Source: Nymphaea colorata (taxonomy: Eukaryota > Streptophyta > Magnoliopsida > Nymphaeales > Nymphaeaceae). Taken from it: a stretch of 64,000 nt of DNA. The position numbers and the translations under genes were made by a program. Every line of letters starts with the position of its first letter. Position 1 is the stretch's first letter. The stretch covers positions 21,013,002-21,077,001 of the forward strand of contig NC_045148.1 of the NCBI RefSeq assembly GCF_008831285.2, read 5' to 3'. Under the pieces are notes generated by a model. It was not told the DNA's origin, searched no databases, and saw only the letters and a program-made list of their open reading frames with translations. This document shows, one piece after another, positions 46,931-57,451 of the stretch.

Positions 46931-48237
46931 TAGATGTTTGTATCACCCAACTTTTTTGGATATCGAAGCATAATAGGCTCGATACTTGTCAGCAGCAATC
47001 ACAACCTTAGCTTTCCTTTACGAAGGATGCACCCGCTTGACCATACATACGCTTTAAAATCATGGTTTCTCAAGCAAGTGGAATTCCGAGCTAGTCTATT
47101 TAGAAACACTGATGGAGCAACAACAGTATTAGAACAATACCATCATTTGATCGAGCAGCTAGACAAAGAAGAGAACCTTTTGGATTATTATAATCATCAC
47201 CATAGTCAACCTAGATACACTCACCATTACCATGGTCGTTCCACACTCTTGGACCCCTATTTCATAGTTGATCATTGTGCTAATAGAAACATACGACAAT
47301 TCTCTCAGAGATAGAAGATGGTTTCCATGCATTTCTCGATTAGAGCTATTCCTGAATTCAACCTCAACTCTCCTCAATGCATATCATTATTCACAGTAGC
47401 TCGACAAAAATGGAAGACACAGATATCTTATACTTGGTTCACATGCCCAGTAGAAAAGAAGGAATATGCCAAGTGGTGGGATGCCAACCAACCACCATTC
47501 ATCCTTCCTTAAAAGTTTCTATTGTCAACTTTGTACTTTTTATTTATAGTGTCTTCAATCATTGTCATCTATAATCAGTTAATGATTTTTCTGCTTGTAA
47601 TCTTTAAACTCTTAATTCAATATCAACCTTCATTTTGTTATCATTTTCCTTCAATAACTTTTTAATTTCCTATCTTATAAGGTGAATATTTGATGCCAAC
47701 ATAATGGTTGAAACAAAAGCACAAGCTAAGCATGCCCCTTAGAACGAAGCTTCATCTTCCATCCTATACCAGAGACACTTGACTTCCTAGTAATTGAACC
47801 AAAAGGCTACCATATATTCTAGTTGTTTATGGAGTGCTTCATTAATGCTAACTCCAAAACCAGCAATTGAAAAACTTATCAAACAAAAAAGAAACCAGAA
47901 AAACAACAAGCCTTCTCCTTCAGATCCGAATGAAGACCATTTAATTCAAACTCAACTGCTAGTAAGGATGAAAAGCTTGAATTGTTTCTACCAGAGAAGA
48001 AGATGATGATGAAAAAAAGCAAGAAAGACATGGAAATCATAGGGGATAGCAGCTCACCAGCCCTAAAGTGAAAGTTCGAAAGATAAACGAAAAAGAAAAG
48101 AAAGCCTCAGAAAGACAAAAGGTCAAAGAGGTATATCCCAAGTAGCAGCCAGAATAGCAAGAGTTCTTAAGAAAAAGTAAAGAAGTCAATGGCAAAAAGA
48201 AAAAAGTAAGATCAAAGTCAGGCAAATAAAGTGATGA
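46931..48237. other. Probable retroelement leader, no gene assigned
   Basis: The frames at 46934-47314 and 47318-47512 have no domain I recognise. The stretch lies directly upstream of a gypsy gag relic and may be its 5' region. A Lys-rich patch near 47870-48230 could be the diverged gag N-terminus. Confidence 0.35.
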
Positions 48238-48902
48238 TGAAGTCCAATTAAGCACAGGTTTTACGAAATGGAGAAAAGAATGAACAACCTTGAACTTAAG
48301 GGGAAGGAAAAACATTCATACTCATGCGAACATTATTACCTATGCATTGAAGGAGATAAAGACATAAAGAGTTTCCTTAAGAAGTTTGTCAAGTATAATG
48401 GAACCACTTCTCTGCATATTCACCTCTCAACATTCATCAATGATTGTTACAAGATCCGAAAAAATAACAAAGAATTGTTTCAGTACTTCTCAAGGAGTCT
48501 TGAAGGCATTGTTGTGCAATTGTACAAAGAAAACATTAACCCAGTTGAACTAAAGAAATTTGATAAATTGTTAACATGTTCATCGAGAGATTTGAGCAAA
48601 ATATCTCAATGGCTCTGACTCTCAATATCGTTTGTAGTCTCCATCAAAAGCAAAGAAAAAAGGCTTGAGAATTCATTCAAAAATAGAGAATTCAATGGAA
48701 CAAGATGAAGAAGCCTATCTCTAAAACACATGCTCTATCACTTGTTAGGAAAAATCTTGGCCATTCTTTAAAGAGTCTCATCTGCAATGCTCCAATCAAG
48801 ACCTTTGCCAATTTGATCAAACATGTATATTCAAGAAAGGAAGGAATTGAATTAGGCAATTTTGATGGAATTATTGCATCCAGTTACCTGCTCACTTCAT
48901 AG
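48238..48902 (+). pseudogene. Ty3/gypsy gag relic (retrotrans_gag type)
   Basis: The frame 48268-48618 reads LKKFVKYNGTTSLHIHLSTF, IRKNNKELFQYFSRSLEG and then shifts frame. In the next frame FDKL continues as MFIERFEQNISMALTLNIVC, matching the RF..N...L..L.Q pattern of plant gypsy gag. A further piece at 48705-48902 has KNLGHSLKSLICNAPIKTFA, NLIKHV. The gene has at least two frameshifts and stops. It would have coded the particle protein. Confidence 0.75.
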
Positions 48903-49168
48903 CCAATTCCGATACTCTAAAAGACAATAGCAACATATTATAAGCATGACAAAGAGACAACCATAAGAAAAGCACACAGCAGCCCAAGGGAAACGAAGAA
49001 TGAATAAACAAACACTCAGGCTAGAGTTACGACCAGAAGTTAATTCCCATCAGCCAACCTCATGAGAAGATCATAGAATACCTCATTGCCAAAAAAGTGT
49101 TATGTTGCCAAAAATTTCAGAACCTCCAAAAATGATGGGAATTGATAAAGAAAAATAATGTAGGTTTC

Positions 49169-50049
49169 ATCGTGACCCTCGTCATGACACTAAGGATTGT
49201 TTTGTCCTCAAGAATATCATCCAAGATTTCATCAACAAAGATCTCAAAGTTCATGATGATAGCATTCTTGAGATATTGAGGAATCCATTCCTTGATTATG
49301 AAAAGGCAGCATTCGCCACAATTGCAGTGGCCAGTTTACTCCCATATCAGCAGGAGTACATCCGACCTTGTGATGGAAACAAGTCACACCAAGTTATGGT
49401 GACTAATTGGGGTAAGCAACCTTTAGACTTCATTAGTATGATGAACAAGAAGATAGAATGTTCATCCAAAAACTTTACCATAATTTCAAAAACTTTTTTC
49501 TTACGAGTTGGTGATGATGATTTGTCAAATGACTCCCCAAACAAGGATCCATGTTATTCAGATGATGTTATCATTTTGGAAGAAAGTCTTATTGAGGGAG
49601 ACTGGATTCAAGCCTCCAAAAACCACTCAATCATTTATACAAAAAAAGATCTTTTAAAGTGAGGATAATACTATAAAGAGGCTCTCTATATTGCCATTCA
49701 AGTTAATGATATGACTGTGCCACATGGATTGATCATTGGAGGAAGTGACTTAAATATTTATCTTGTTATCACAGCCAAGGCTTTCGGCTTCCGTGAAGAC
49801 AAATATCACCCTGATCAAACCAAAATCTATGGATATGATGGTTGAAGAATGAATAGCAAAGGAACCCTCATGATGGACGTGATCATCGAATGCACCAGTC
49901 ACTGTATTTTATTTCATGTGGTGAATGTACCCCATCATACAACTTGCTCCTGGTGCGATGTTGTATCCATGAAGTATGAGGTATCTGATACACTCTTCAC
50001 CAATGACTTAAATAGAATTTTAGCCCATCTGTCATCACCATATGTGTAG
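49169..50049 (+). pseudogene. Ty3/gypsy gag C-terminus and aspartic-protease relic
   Basis: CRFHRDPRHDTKDCFVLKNI has the CX2H...H.C-type finger used by several plant gypsy lineages. After a long acidic linker (49276-49662) and a TGA, the protease region reads YIAIQVNDMTVPHGLIIGGS DLNIYL; the usual catalytic word is V(D)DGGS, so the Asp is replaced by Ile here. A later frame (49849-50049) continues MMDVIIECTSHCILFHVVNV. No RT follows, so the element is truncated or strongly decayed. Confidence 0.7.
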
Positions 50050-51259
50050 AGGACCTGATCGAGAGGTTGATACAGCCAATACTCCCTAGACCAATTAACT
50101 CGATTGACATACTCAACATAAGGACAACGAAAGAAGCACCTTAGAAAAAAGGATGAGAAGCATGGAGGTAGGTAAATAATCCAGAAGTACCTATATTTTC
50201 TCAAACAGTCATCTAAACTATCAAGAACATCCCTTATATGCTCATTTCATGAAAACCCCAAGGGAATCCAGTTGCTTTGAAAGGTGGCTATCGTCCATTC
50301 ACTGGCCTTTAGAAGATGACTTTGAGGGTCTACTAGAAGAATCTCAGCCTCTCCTGAAGCAGCTTGAGATAATCTTTGGCATTCAAGATGAGGTCCACCT
50401 TTTCTTTCAACAAGCTTGTTAAAGAAATAGGTGTTTGCACAAGGGTGTCAATTACTATTGTCATCTCTATTTTTTCTTGGTAAAAGAAAGAGCTAGCAGA
50501 AGAAGAGAACTAGAAATCTGAAAATGGATGGATAGGAGGACGATGGAAGGCCAAACAAATTTAGGTCCACCACTGCAATTGGAATTAGTGGAGAGTAACT
50601 AACCTGCCCACTACTTAAATTGGAGAGTGGTTGCCCATTTGTGCTGTACAGGCTATCAAGGCCCATGATTGGTGCTAAATAAATCCGAAAAAAGTTTCGA
50701 CACATGATTTTGCAAAGAAAAAAGGACCCAAAATTTTATTTAGCTCATCCAAGTTTCGTGATCTGACCATTGACTAGAAGTACAACTTGTTCATGCCATG
50801 AGGGAAGGCCATTGACCTTGCCAAACTCAAGGCTAGTCATCCCAATTGTGAAGAGTGTTTCATATTTAGACTTAGGTGCAGGATGTCTGCGACTCGTACT
50901 GAACCAGTTCAGCTGCTGTCTTTCAACAAACTCTGTTTGACAGAACTATGAGCTCAGAATGGGATGTGAAAGGTTTCTATAACTAAAGCAACAGAGCAGA
51001 GCATGATCAAGTATCACTAGCCACACAAGGTTGGCTCAGGCCAAATATAGAGCAAGAGCTAGGTTTTGTTTATAGTCTTTTGGCCTATTTCCTTAACTTA
51101 ATATATGTTTCTCATTAAATAATTAATTGAAAACCCTAAATTCATTTTTCTTTCATTTGTACATGTTTCCTTCTTTTAAGTTCAATTTTTGTTGTTGTTC
51201 TTCACTACATTTGTAGTTTTCCTCAAGGAATAGAGCTTGTACTTTAATTACTGCTTGAA

Positions 51260-51291
<32 letters not shown>

Positions 51292-51460
51292 TGGCCTTTT
51301 GTTTTATCAACAAATCTTTCTGTTTGTTTAGGGTTCCAAAGTTCAGTCGCTGAAGATTTGATATTTTATGCTTATTTTTGCTTCTGAAATGTCTAAGGTG
51401 GCGGCTTAGTGGTTCAGTTTTTTTCTTTTACTTGTTTTATATTCAATGGGATACCTGATG
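50050..51460. other. Decayed gypsy downstream region and non-coding DNA
   Basis: No RT, RNase H or integrase motif is visible. A (GA)n run lies at 51258-51292. The phrase CAACAGAGCAGAGCATGATC near 50990 echoes the repeat at 38760, so part of this may be an LTR. Confidence 0.45.
51258..51292. repeat. (GA)n microsatellite
   Basis: Two GAAA interruptions divide a GA repeat of about 35 bases. Confidence 0.92.
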
Positions 51461-51462
51461 AA

Positions 51463-51545
51463 CACTACCAAAAAAAAAAACAATAGTTTTACCGTGGGAG
51501 GAATGCATCAGTAAAAATTCCAAAGCCATCAGTATATGTTGTAGC
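51463..51545 (+). mobile_element. CACTA-type transposon terminus, candidate 1
   Basis: CACTACCAAAAAAAAAAACA resembles the CACTACAAAAAAA end of plant En/Spm elements, followed by ACCGTGGGAG and two ATCAGTA words (51507, 51532) as possible subterminal repeats. No opposite TAGTG end is identified. Confidence 0.4.
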
Positions 51546-51945
51546 CACAATTTAATGAGCACCAGAATCCAAAGGTTAAACTTTTCGTTGTTTTTAGGGC
51601 CTCTACACTTCAGTAAGTTAAAAAGATACAGAAGGTTCATGTGACAAGATACAACAAACTATTATAACAATTGATATATACGTACACTTTACCTTTTATA
51701 CTCTTCACCTTATAAAAGCAATTGACAATGCCTCATCATTGATGGTACCAAATACATCATTTTTGAAGTAGAAAATCAATTTGTCTATGTTCCAATAACC
51801 TTTTGTTAAGCTTTGAGAGGCAGACAATCTGTTCTTGTACATTGCTAGAAATGCAAAAAAGAACATCGTATCCTGGTGTGTCTTTACTGAGCAGGAAAGT
51901 ATTAACCAATATAAAATTGGAGGCAGACTCAGGAATGTTTTGTTG

Positions 51946-52092
51946 CAAGAGCCAAACTATAGTTTCAAAATTTTAATAAGTGCCAAAATAGAATTTTTTA
52001 AAATTTTCACTTAGTTAAGCTAATTTTTTTGAAGGATACATATAAATTTTTGCATTTTTTGAACCAAGGAGTTGAGGGTCCTGCCCAGCACC
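51946..52092 (-). mobile_element. Degenerate hAT-type MITE copy
   Basis: Text AGAGCCAAACTATAGTTTCA...AAGTGCCAAAATAGAATTTT matches the reverse complement of the complete copy at 52162-52361. Ends are missing. Confidence 0.6.
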
Positions 52093-52161
52093 AAGCCCAT
52101 TTTCTTTTATCAGACACAGGAACACCCACACCCTAGAATCTTCATTCCATTACATCACACA

Positions 52162-52361
52162 CAGGGGCGGAGGGAAGGGGGGGCCGGCATGAACCTTGGC
52201 CACCCCCCCTTCAGATTTTAAAAACTTTAAAAATTTGTATGTAAATCTAAAAAAAATTAGTTAAATATATATGAAAAATTAAAAATTTCTATTTTGGCTC
52301 CTGTTAAAATTTTGGAACTATAGTTAACCCACGGAACAAAAAATTTCTGGCTCTGCCCCTG
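52162..52361 (+). mobile_element. hAT-type MITE, complete, with 8-bp target duplication
   Basis: The 200-bp element has ends CAGGGGCGGAG and CTCTGCCCCTG, an 11-bp inverted pair with one mismatch. It is flanked on both sides by ATCACACA (52154-52161 and 52362-52369), the 8-bp duplication typical of hAT transposons. It has no coding capacity, so it needs a transposase from elsewhere. The interior is AT-rich. Confidence 0.93.
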
Positions 52362-52589
52362 ATCACACATGCCTCATAACTAGAATGGTGACAACGGTCC
52401 CCATTCCAGTGATTCCTTGACACAATTTTCTGGAAGCAAGTTAACAGTTAAAGGTTCCCATAAGATCAAACTATAATAGGTCAAATTATTCGATGGTACA
52501 GACTTTTAATCAACACCATCCTTTTATGTACCCACAGCGTGTGGTCTCCCCTTTGCACCTTTTCGCTTCTCATCCTCTCTCTTCATGAC

Positions 52590-52762
52590 TTTATCGACAG
52601 CATTTTTCCAGTAAGAGGGAGTCGGGAATTTTTCATGAGGGTCGAATTATGGTTTCAAACTAACAGCAACAAAAATATAATTTTTCAAACTTTTTACATA
52701 ACATATATGAATTTCTGTAAAATTTTATATGTAAAATTTTACTTTTATTTATTTTTTTAGGT
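52590..52762 (-). mobile_element. Partial copy of the same MITE family
   Basis: The sequence GGGAATTTTTCATGAGGGTC ... AATATAATTTTTCAAACTTTTT ... follows the order of the reverse-complement MITE. It has no clean inverted ends. Confidence 0.45.
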
Positions 52763-52984
52763 CTAGATACCATTGATTGGAGATCAGAAAATCAGGGAGA
52801 ACGAGTTCAGCTTGGACTCGTTAAAAAATCGGCAATCCTCTACCTTGAGTTTCAACAAAGTGAATGGGACGGAAGAATCCAAAGGAAATTTGAAGATATT
52901 CCTTGTGTCGAGTTCCAGACATGGATGAGAGTTCTAGATCTTTTCGTTTTTTTTTTTGGGCTTCCCTCCTTTATTGCCTTCTCT

Positions 52985-53165
52985 AATAAGGGGCAGAGCC
53001 AGAATTTTTTCATGAGGTGGGTGGAATTAAGTTTTCTAAAGTTTAACTAGGGCCAAGATATTATATTTCAATTTTTTTATACAGAACAAGTGAAATTTTC
53101 TAAAATTTACATATAATTTTTTTTTTTTTAAAGTGGGGCCAGGGCCCATGTGGGCCTTACGTTGG
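52985..53165 (-). mobile_element. Degenerate hAT-type MITE copy
   Basis: It begins AGGGGCAGAGCCAGAATTTT, the outward end of the family, and ends near AAAGTGGGGCCAGGGCCCAT. The right inverted end has diverged and no clear target duplication remains. Confidence 0.65.
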
Positions 53166-53169
53166 CAAC

Positions 53170-53860
53170 ATCCCTATCTCCAATCATCTAAAGGCTCTTC
53201 ATTTCTTTGCCAACTTCTTCATTGATTTGATTCTCATGTGGAATTTTTTGGAATAACTTTTTGTACTTCTTTCATAAATTTTTATTTCTGTATTTATTTA
53301 CTCCTATCAATGGCTTTTGTGATTGCAATCAGATTTGATGTTCCTTTTCCTGGTTGAAAAATTGATTTTTACTTCGACCTCCTGAGCTTATGTTGATTGA
53401 TTATTACAATAGGAAGAAAACATATCAGATAGAGAAAGAGCCAATGGATGGAACCAACTATGTTCTTCCTCTGTTCTTCTCTATCTCAATGTATAAAAAC
53501 AAAATTCAAAATTAGCATACAAATTCAAGAGATCGCAATGGATAAAAGCTTGATGAGTTAAAAGACCATGATTTTACTTCTTAAAAACATGTTTAAAAAA
53601 TGTTACCTTTTTTAACAACAAAAATTGGGTTAAACATACCTATGAGCTTATTGTTCACACCCCACTTTCGCGGTGTGGACTGCGAAGTTTGCTCACGAAT
53701 CAGCAAAAAATCAAGTTTTGCTTGAAAATAGATTTTAAAAGAAAGTGACCCGTCCCTTCCACCATTAACAGCTGTAATTAATCCAAGGTCTGAGTTTTCT
53801 CAAGCTTGACAAGTTATTTTTTTTTACACAATGTGTGAGGATTGGAATTCGGACTTTTAA
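53170..53860. other. AT-rich non-coding DNA
   Basis: I see no gene or clear repeat here. Confidence 0.5.
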
Positions 53861-55340
53861 AGTTTATTCAAACAAAGACTTGGATTTGATTGAAAATATT
53901 TCCGTATTACAAAATTTTGAAGATTGGGAGTTCATCCTTGGAAAGGATTTTTTGTTTTAATAATGGATTTTAGCAATTGGACCTTGAGTTGATCCCAAAA
54001 ATTGTAATTTAGAATTGGAAATTGAGAATCAGAATATTGGATTTTGAATCAAATTGGGGATTGGGTAATTGAAGTTTTGTTTTTTAAACAAGGATCTTTG
54101 AATTGAAAATTGAAAGTTTGGGCTAGACTTTAGAACTTGAAAGATAGTTTGGATTTTGAGATTTGAAATTTGACTTGAAAATTCTTGGAATCCTTGGAAC
54201 TGGAATTCAGTTTTGAAGCCAAAATTGAATTTGGAAAACTTGGATTGGATAGTTGAATTCTAGTTGAAATTTTCGAGAATCGAATCTTTGAGATTGAAAT
54301 TTTGGGTTTGGAATGTTTGGAACTCGATCAATTCAGAATTTTTTAAAGCATTTTTGGGTTTAAGATTTTGATATTTGAATCTAGTTTTGGTATTTTGAGA
54401 GATTTGATATTATTTGGTTGGTTTTGATCATGAAATGAGATTAAAAAATTGGAAATTGGCAGTCCAAGTCCAGTTTTGGGAGAATTTTCTTTATTGAAAA
54501 ATTTGGAATTTTTATTTTTATTTTTTTGGAATTTTAGTCAAGCTTATGAAAATTTGCTTGAGATTTTTGGATTTGAAAATTAGTTTGACTTTGAGAAAAA
54601 TCCAATGGAATCGTTTTGAAATTGATTATGAAAGTTTGGGTTTTATAACCATGTTGAAAATTTGGTGCTTCTACGTCAAAATATGTGAGGTGCTCAAGTT
54701 TGTGTGGCAATATGACATAATCATGAAAGCTACTCCAATTTGATTCACTCAGATTTTGGTGAATTTGAGTAGGTGCATTCATGTTCTGAGTGCATGTATG
54801 CATGAAATGTGTATATTCATGCTTCGCTCTATTTCTCTCCATGCATAATTAAATTTAATCCCACATAGGCACAAGTCCATCTTGGAGGTGAAAAACATAA
54901 GACTGTTCCCCAAGCACATCCTTGATGTGGAGGAGGACATAAGCTTAGGTTTTTACTAGATGGTAGGGAAAAATTCATTTGATAGGCTGATTTCAACTCA
55001 TTTTTTACTAGATGGTAGGCAAAAGGAATTAATTTGTTTGAAAATTTGGAGAATTTGGACTTTGACAAATTTTCTCTTTGGGTAGCAATATCGCTTTTGC
55101 GAATTCCCTTAGGAAGAAACGTTTTGAAAAAATGATTCTTGAATTTTGATTTTGGAAATAGCTTGATATATATTGATTTCTGAAAATAGCATTATTTTTG
55201 GAGATGATTGGATTTTTGGAAATAAGGTTTTGTAAAACATTGAATTTCTTTTGTGGTTTTGATCTTCATCAAAGTCTAAGGATTTCCTTTTGAAACCCAA
55301 CAAGATTATATATTTTTATTAATTGCTGATTTTCAAAATC
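53861..55340. repeat. Degenerate TTGGAATTTTGA word repeat
   Basis: From about 53870 to 54620 nearly every 12-20 bases contain GAATT, TTTGGA or TGAAAT in a loose, aperiodic pattern; the wording returns near 55090-55330. TTTACTAGATGGTAGG is repeated at 54953 and 55004. Open frames are by-products. It may be retroelement spacer. Confidence 0.5.
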
Positions 55341-56180
55341 ACGAGGATTTCTGAAAATTTCACAAATGAATAGGTTAAAACGGGCTCATTGCAATTGATA
55401 TATTCCAGTTACAATATAGACCACACTCATAAACTGAGTGGATCAGATTCATTGGGGAATCAATTTGATGAGATAATGAAGTCTGATTTGTTGCTCATCC
55501 AACCAGTAAGGAAACCATTCAGGCTTCATTCGTCTTTTTTTTCTTTGCATACATCATTAAAACATTCAATCACAAAGACGAATGAAGAACATTTTCTTCC
55601 AAGCCAGTGTTATTCTGGTTCCTATGTTTGAATACGCTATTTCCCAACTTTCAAAAATAGAAAATTTAGTTTGGATTAGTTGTGAGAATCGTGATGCACA
55701 TATGCTTTTAATATGTATATTTTTTTTTCGTGGTGACCCAACGGACAGCTTTTAAATCGGGCTGCTTAGGGTCTGATTTGTAGTGTCAAGCGACTAGAAA
55801 TTTGGCATGCAAGTGGCCGATCTAGCTGATTATTGCAAAATAGTAATTGAGTGTTTGACTTTGGCTTGATAGAGGATGATGATCGCCCCACCATGGCTGC
55901 TATGAGTCACCGGCCATGGTGAAAGTGGGTTGATCTTCCCCTCCAGCCAGCCCCTTAATGGCTGCTCGTTAAAACCCATTGTTTATTTTTTTGTTGAATA
56001 CAATGAGCCGCCCAATTAAATCTATTGAAATCATATGCAAGGTAGGTTGAAATCTAACCATGTGTCGATGGGAGGATTGAGGCTAGCACGGGCTGGCATT
56101 GTGCCTAGAACAGCGCAGAATGGGGGAGGCCAGGCTGGGCTTGACTTGAAGGTGGGGAGTAGGTGGACGCTAATCAAATG
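55341..56180. other. Non-coding DNA
   Basis: The frame at 55389-55631 has no recognisable domain. I see nothing else here. Confidence 0.5.
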
Positions 56181-56181
56181 A

Positions 56182-56260
56182 TACTTTGGGCAGGGGACAT
56201 CTTGGGCAGGGGTCGCCTTGGGCAGGGGCCTGCCTTGAGCTGGGGATGCCTTGGGCAACA
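56182..56260. repeat. Minisatellite of about 17 bp, 4-5 units
   Basis: The unit is close to CTTGGGCAGGGGNNNNC; the third unit (GGGCAGGGGCCTGC) and fourth unit (GAGCTGGGGATGC) vary. It lies directly before the CACTA-like end at 56271. Confidence 0.75.
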
Positions 56261-56270
56261 GCTCAGCTAG

Positions 56271-56560
56271 CACTACAAAAAACCTAAGCATTACTGACAG
56301 CCACCAAATGTCAGTGAAAATAGAATGCATGTCCGCAATGGTTTTACCAACATTTCATTCTTTTGTTGATAAAGGGAGTGTCGGTAAACATCATCGTCGA
56401 CACACTGGATAGAAGAGTCTAGTGTAAGGTATCACCAGCATGAACTAAACAAATGTAAATATTGGTTATTATCAACATCCTCTCACATCGGTAATAATCT
56501 ATTATTTCCAACATGCTAGTGGCCTTGGGTAAAATTCTATCGACAGCAAGACTGTCCATC
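56271..56560 (+). mobile_element. CACTA-type transposon terminus, candidate 2
   Basis: CACTACAAAAAACCTAAGC is close to the canonical plant CACTA end. Subterminal words GTCGGTAAAC, CATCGGTAAT and CATCGGTAAAAT occur within the next 300 bases, as in En/Spm ends. The opposite end is not found within the window. Confidence 0.6.
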
Positions 56561-57451
56561 GGTAAAATATTACTTTCCACTCATTTAAACAATTCGACGA
56601 AAATGCTTGGTGGGTGGCTAAAAAGGCAGGTGATGGAAAACATTCTAGGCAGGTGATGAAAAACATTCTAACATCCAAAAAAGCATTCAAATGACAACCT
56701 ATGAAAATAATATTCTGCGAATAATTATATGTGAACTTGAATTAGACGTGGTCTAAATTTGAGCAAAAATCCGGCAACAATGCGCTGTAATCCAGTGATA
56801 ACAAAAATTAGAGTAAAATTTAGGGTTTTGTAATTGTGTAGACATTTTATACAATTAATTATCAAATTGAAGGTACTAAGGTCAACAAACATTCTTCCAA
56901 AATTTCACATTGGCTAACATCCTAGGCCAACTCAAGCGAAAGAAGCCTCACAGCCGGACAATTAAGCCATTCCAAGAGTGCACTACTATGTGTTTTCTGC
57001 AGCTGTACAAACAACTCAAATTGTGTTGCTTCCATTGGCTGCTTGCCAGATCCATGCCAAAGCAGTCCTTTCCAACAAGCATCACTCAACGGCCCGCAAC
57101 TTGGCTTAATTGTGCACTTAACCGGTACAGTGAAACCTCCCTGGCTTGCTGTGACAATCATGGAGAACCTCTCCATGGTCCAGCATGGGCAAAATTTAAA
57201 CAAGAACACTTGCAAAGTGATCTCGGGACATTCATCATCTTTTGGCTATGTGGGAACCCTTTATAGTCCAATGACCCTTCTTCATTGCCTACAACAAGCT
57301 CAACAGTCTGCACTCATCTATGGTCCTCATGGCCTTACATGTTGGCAGCTTCAACTACCACCAGCAAGGCATACGAGATTGAAGTGATGGTCAAAGCCCC
57401 GTTTGAGCATCCTTCATGTGTCTTTGCACCTCGCTCTAGCCAAGGCAATCA
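56561..57451. other. Downstream flank of the CNL pseudogene
   Basis: The minus-strand frame at 57215-56922 is open but lacks LRR spacing. It may be the decayed distal LRR of the adjacent gene, but I cannot show it. Confidence 0.35.

Noticed and set aside
46934-47512. Frames of 126 and 64 codons, possible gene
   Set aside because: No recognisable domain and no splice borders; the context (upstream of gypsy gag) explains them as leader DNA.
54534-55303. Minus-strand frames in the TTGGAATTTTGA region
   Set aside because: Composition (Lys, Phe, Ser, Ile) mirrors the word repeat, and frames exist on both strands over the same bases.
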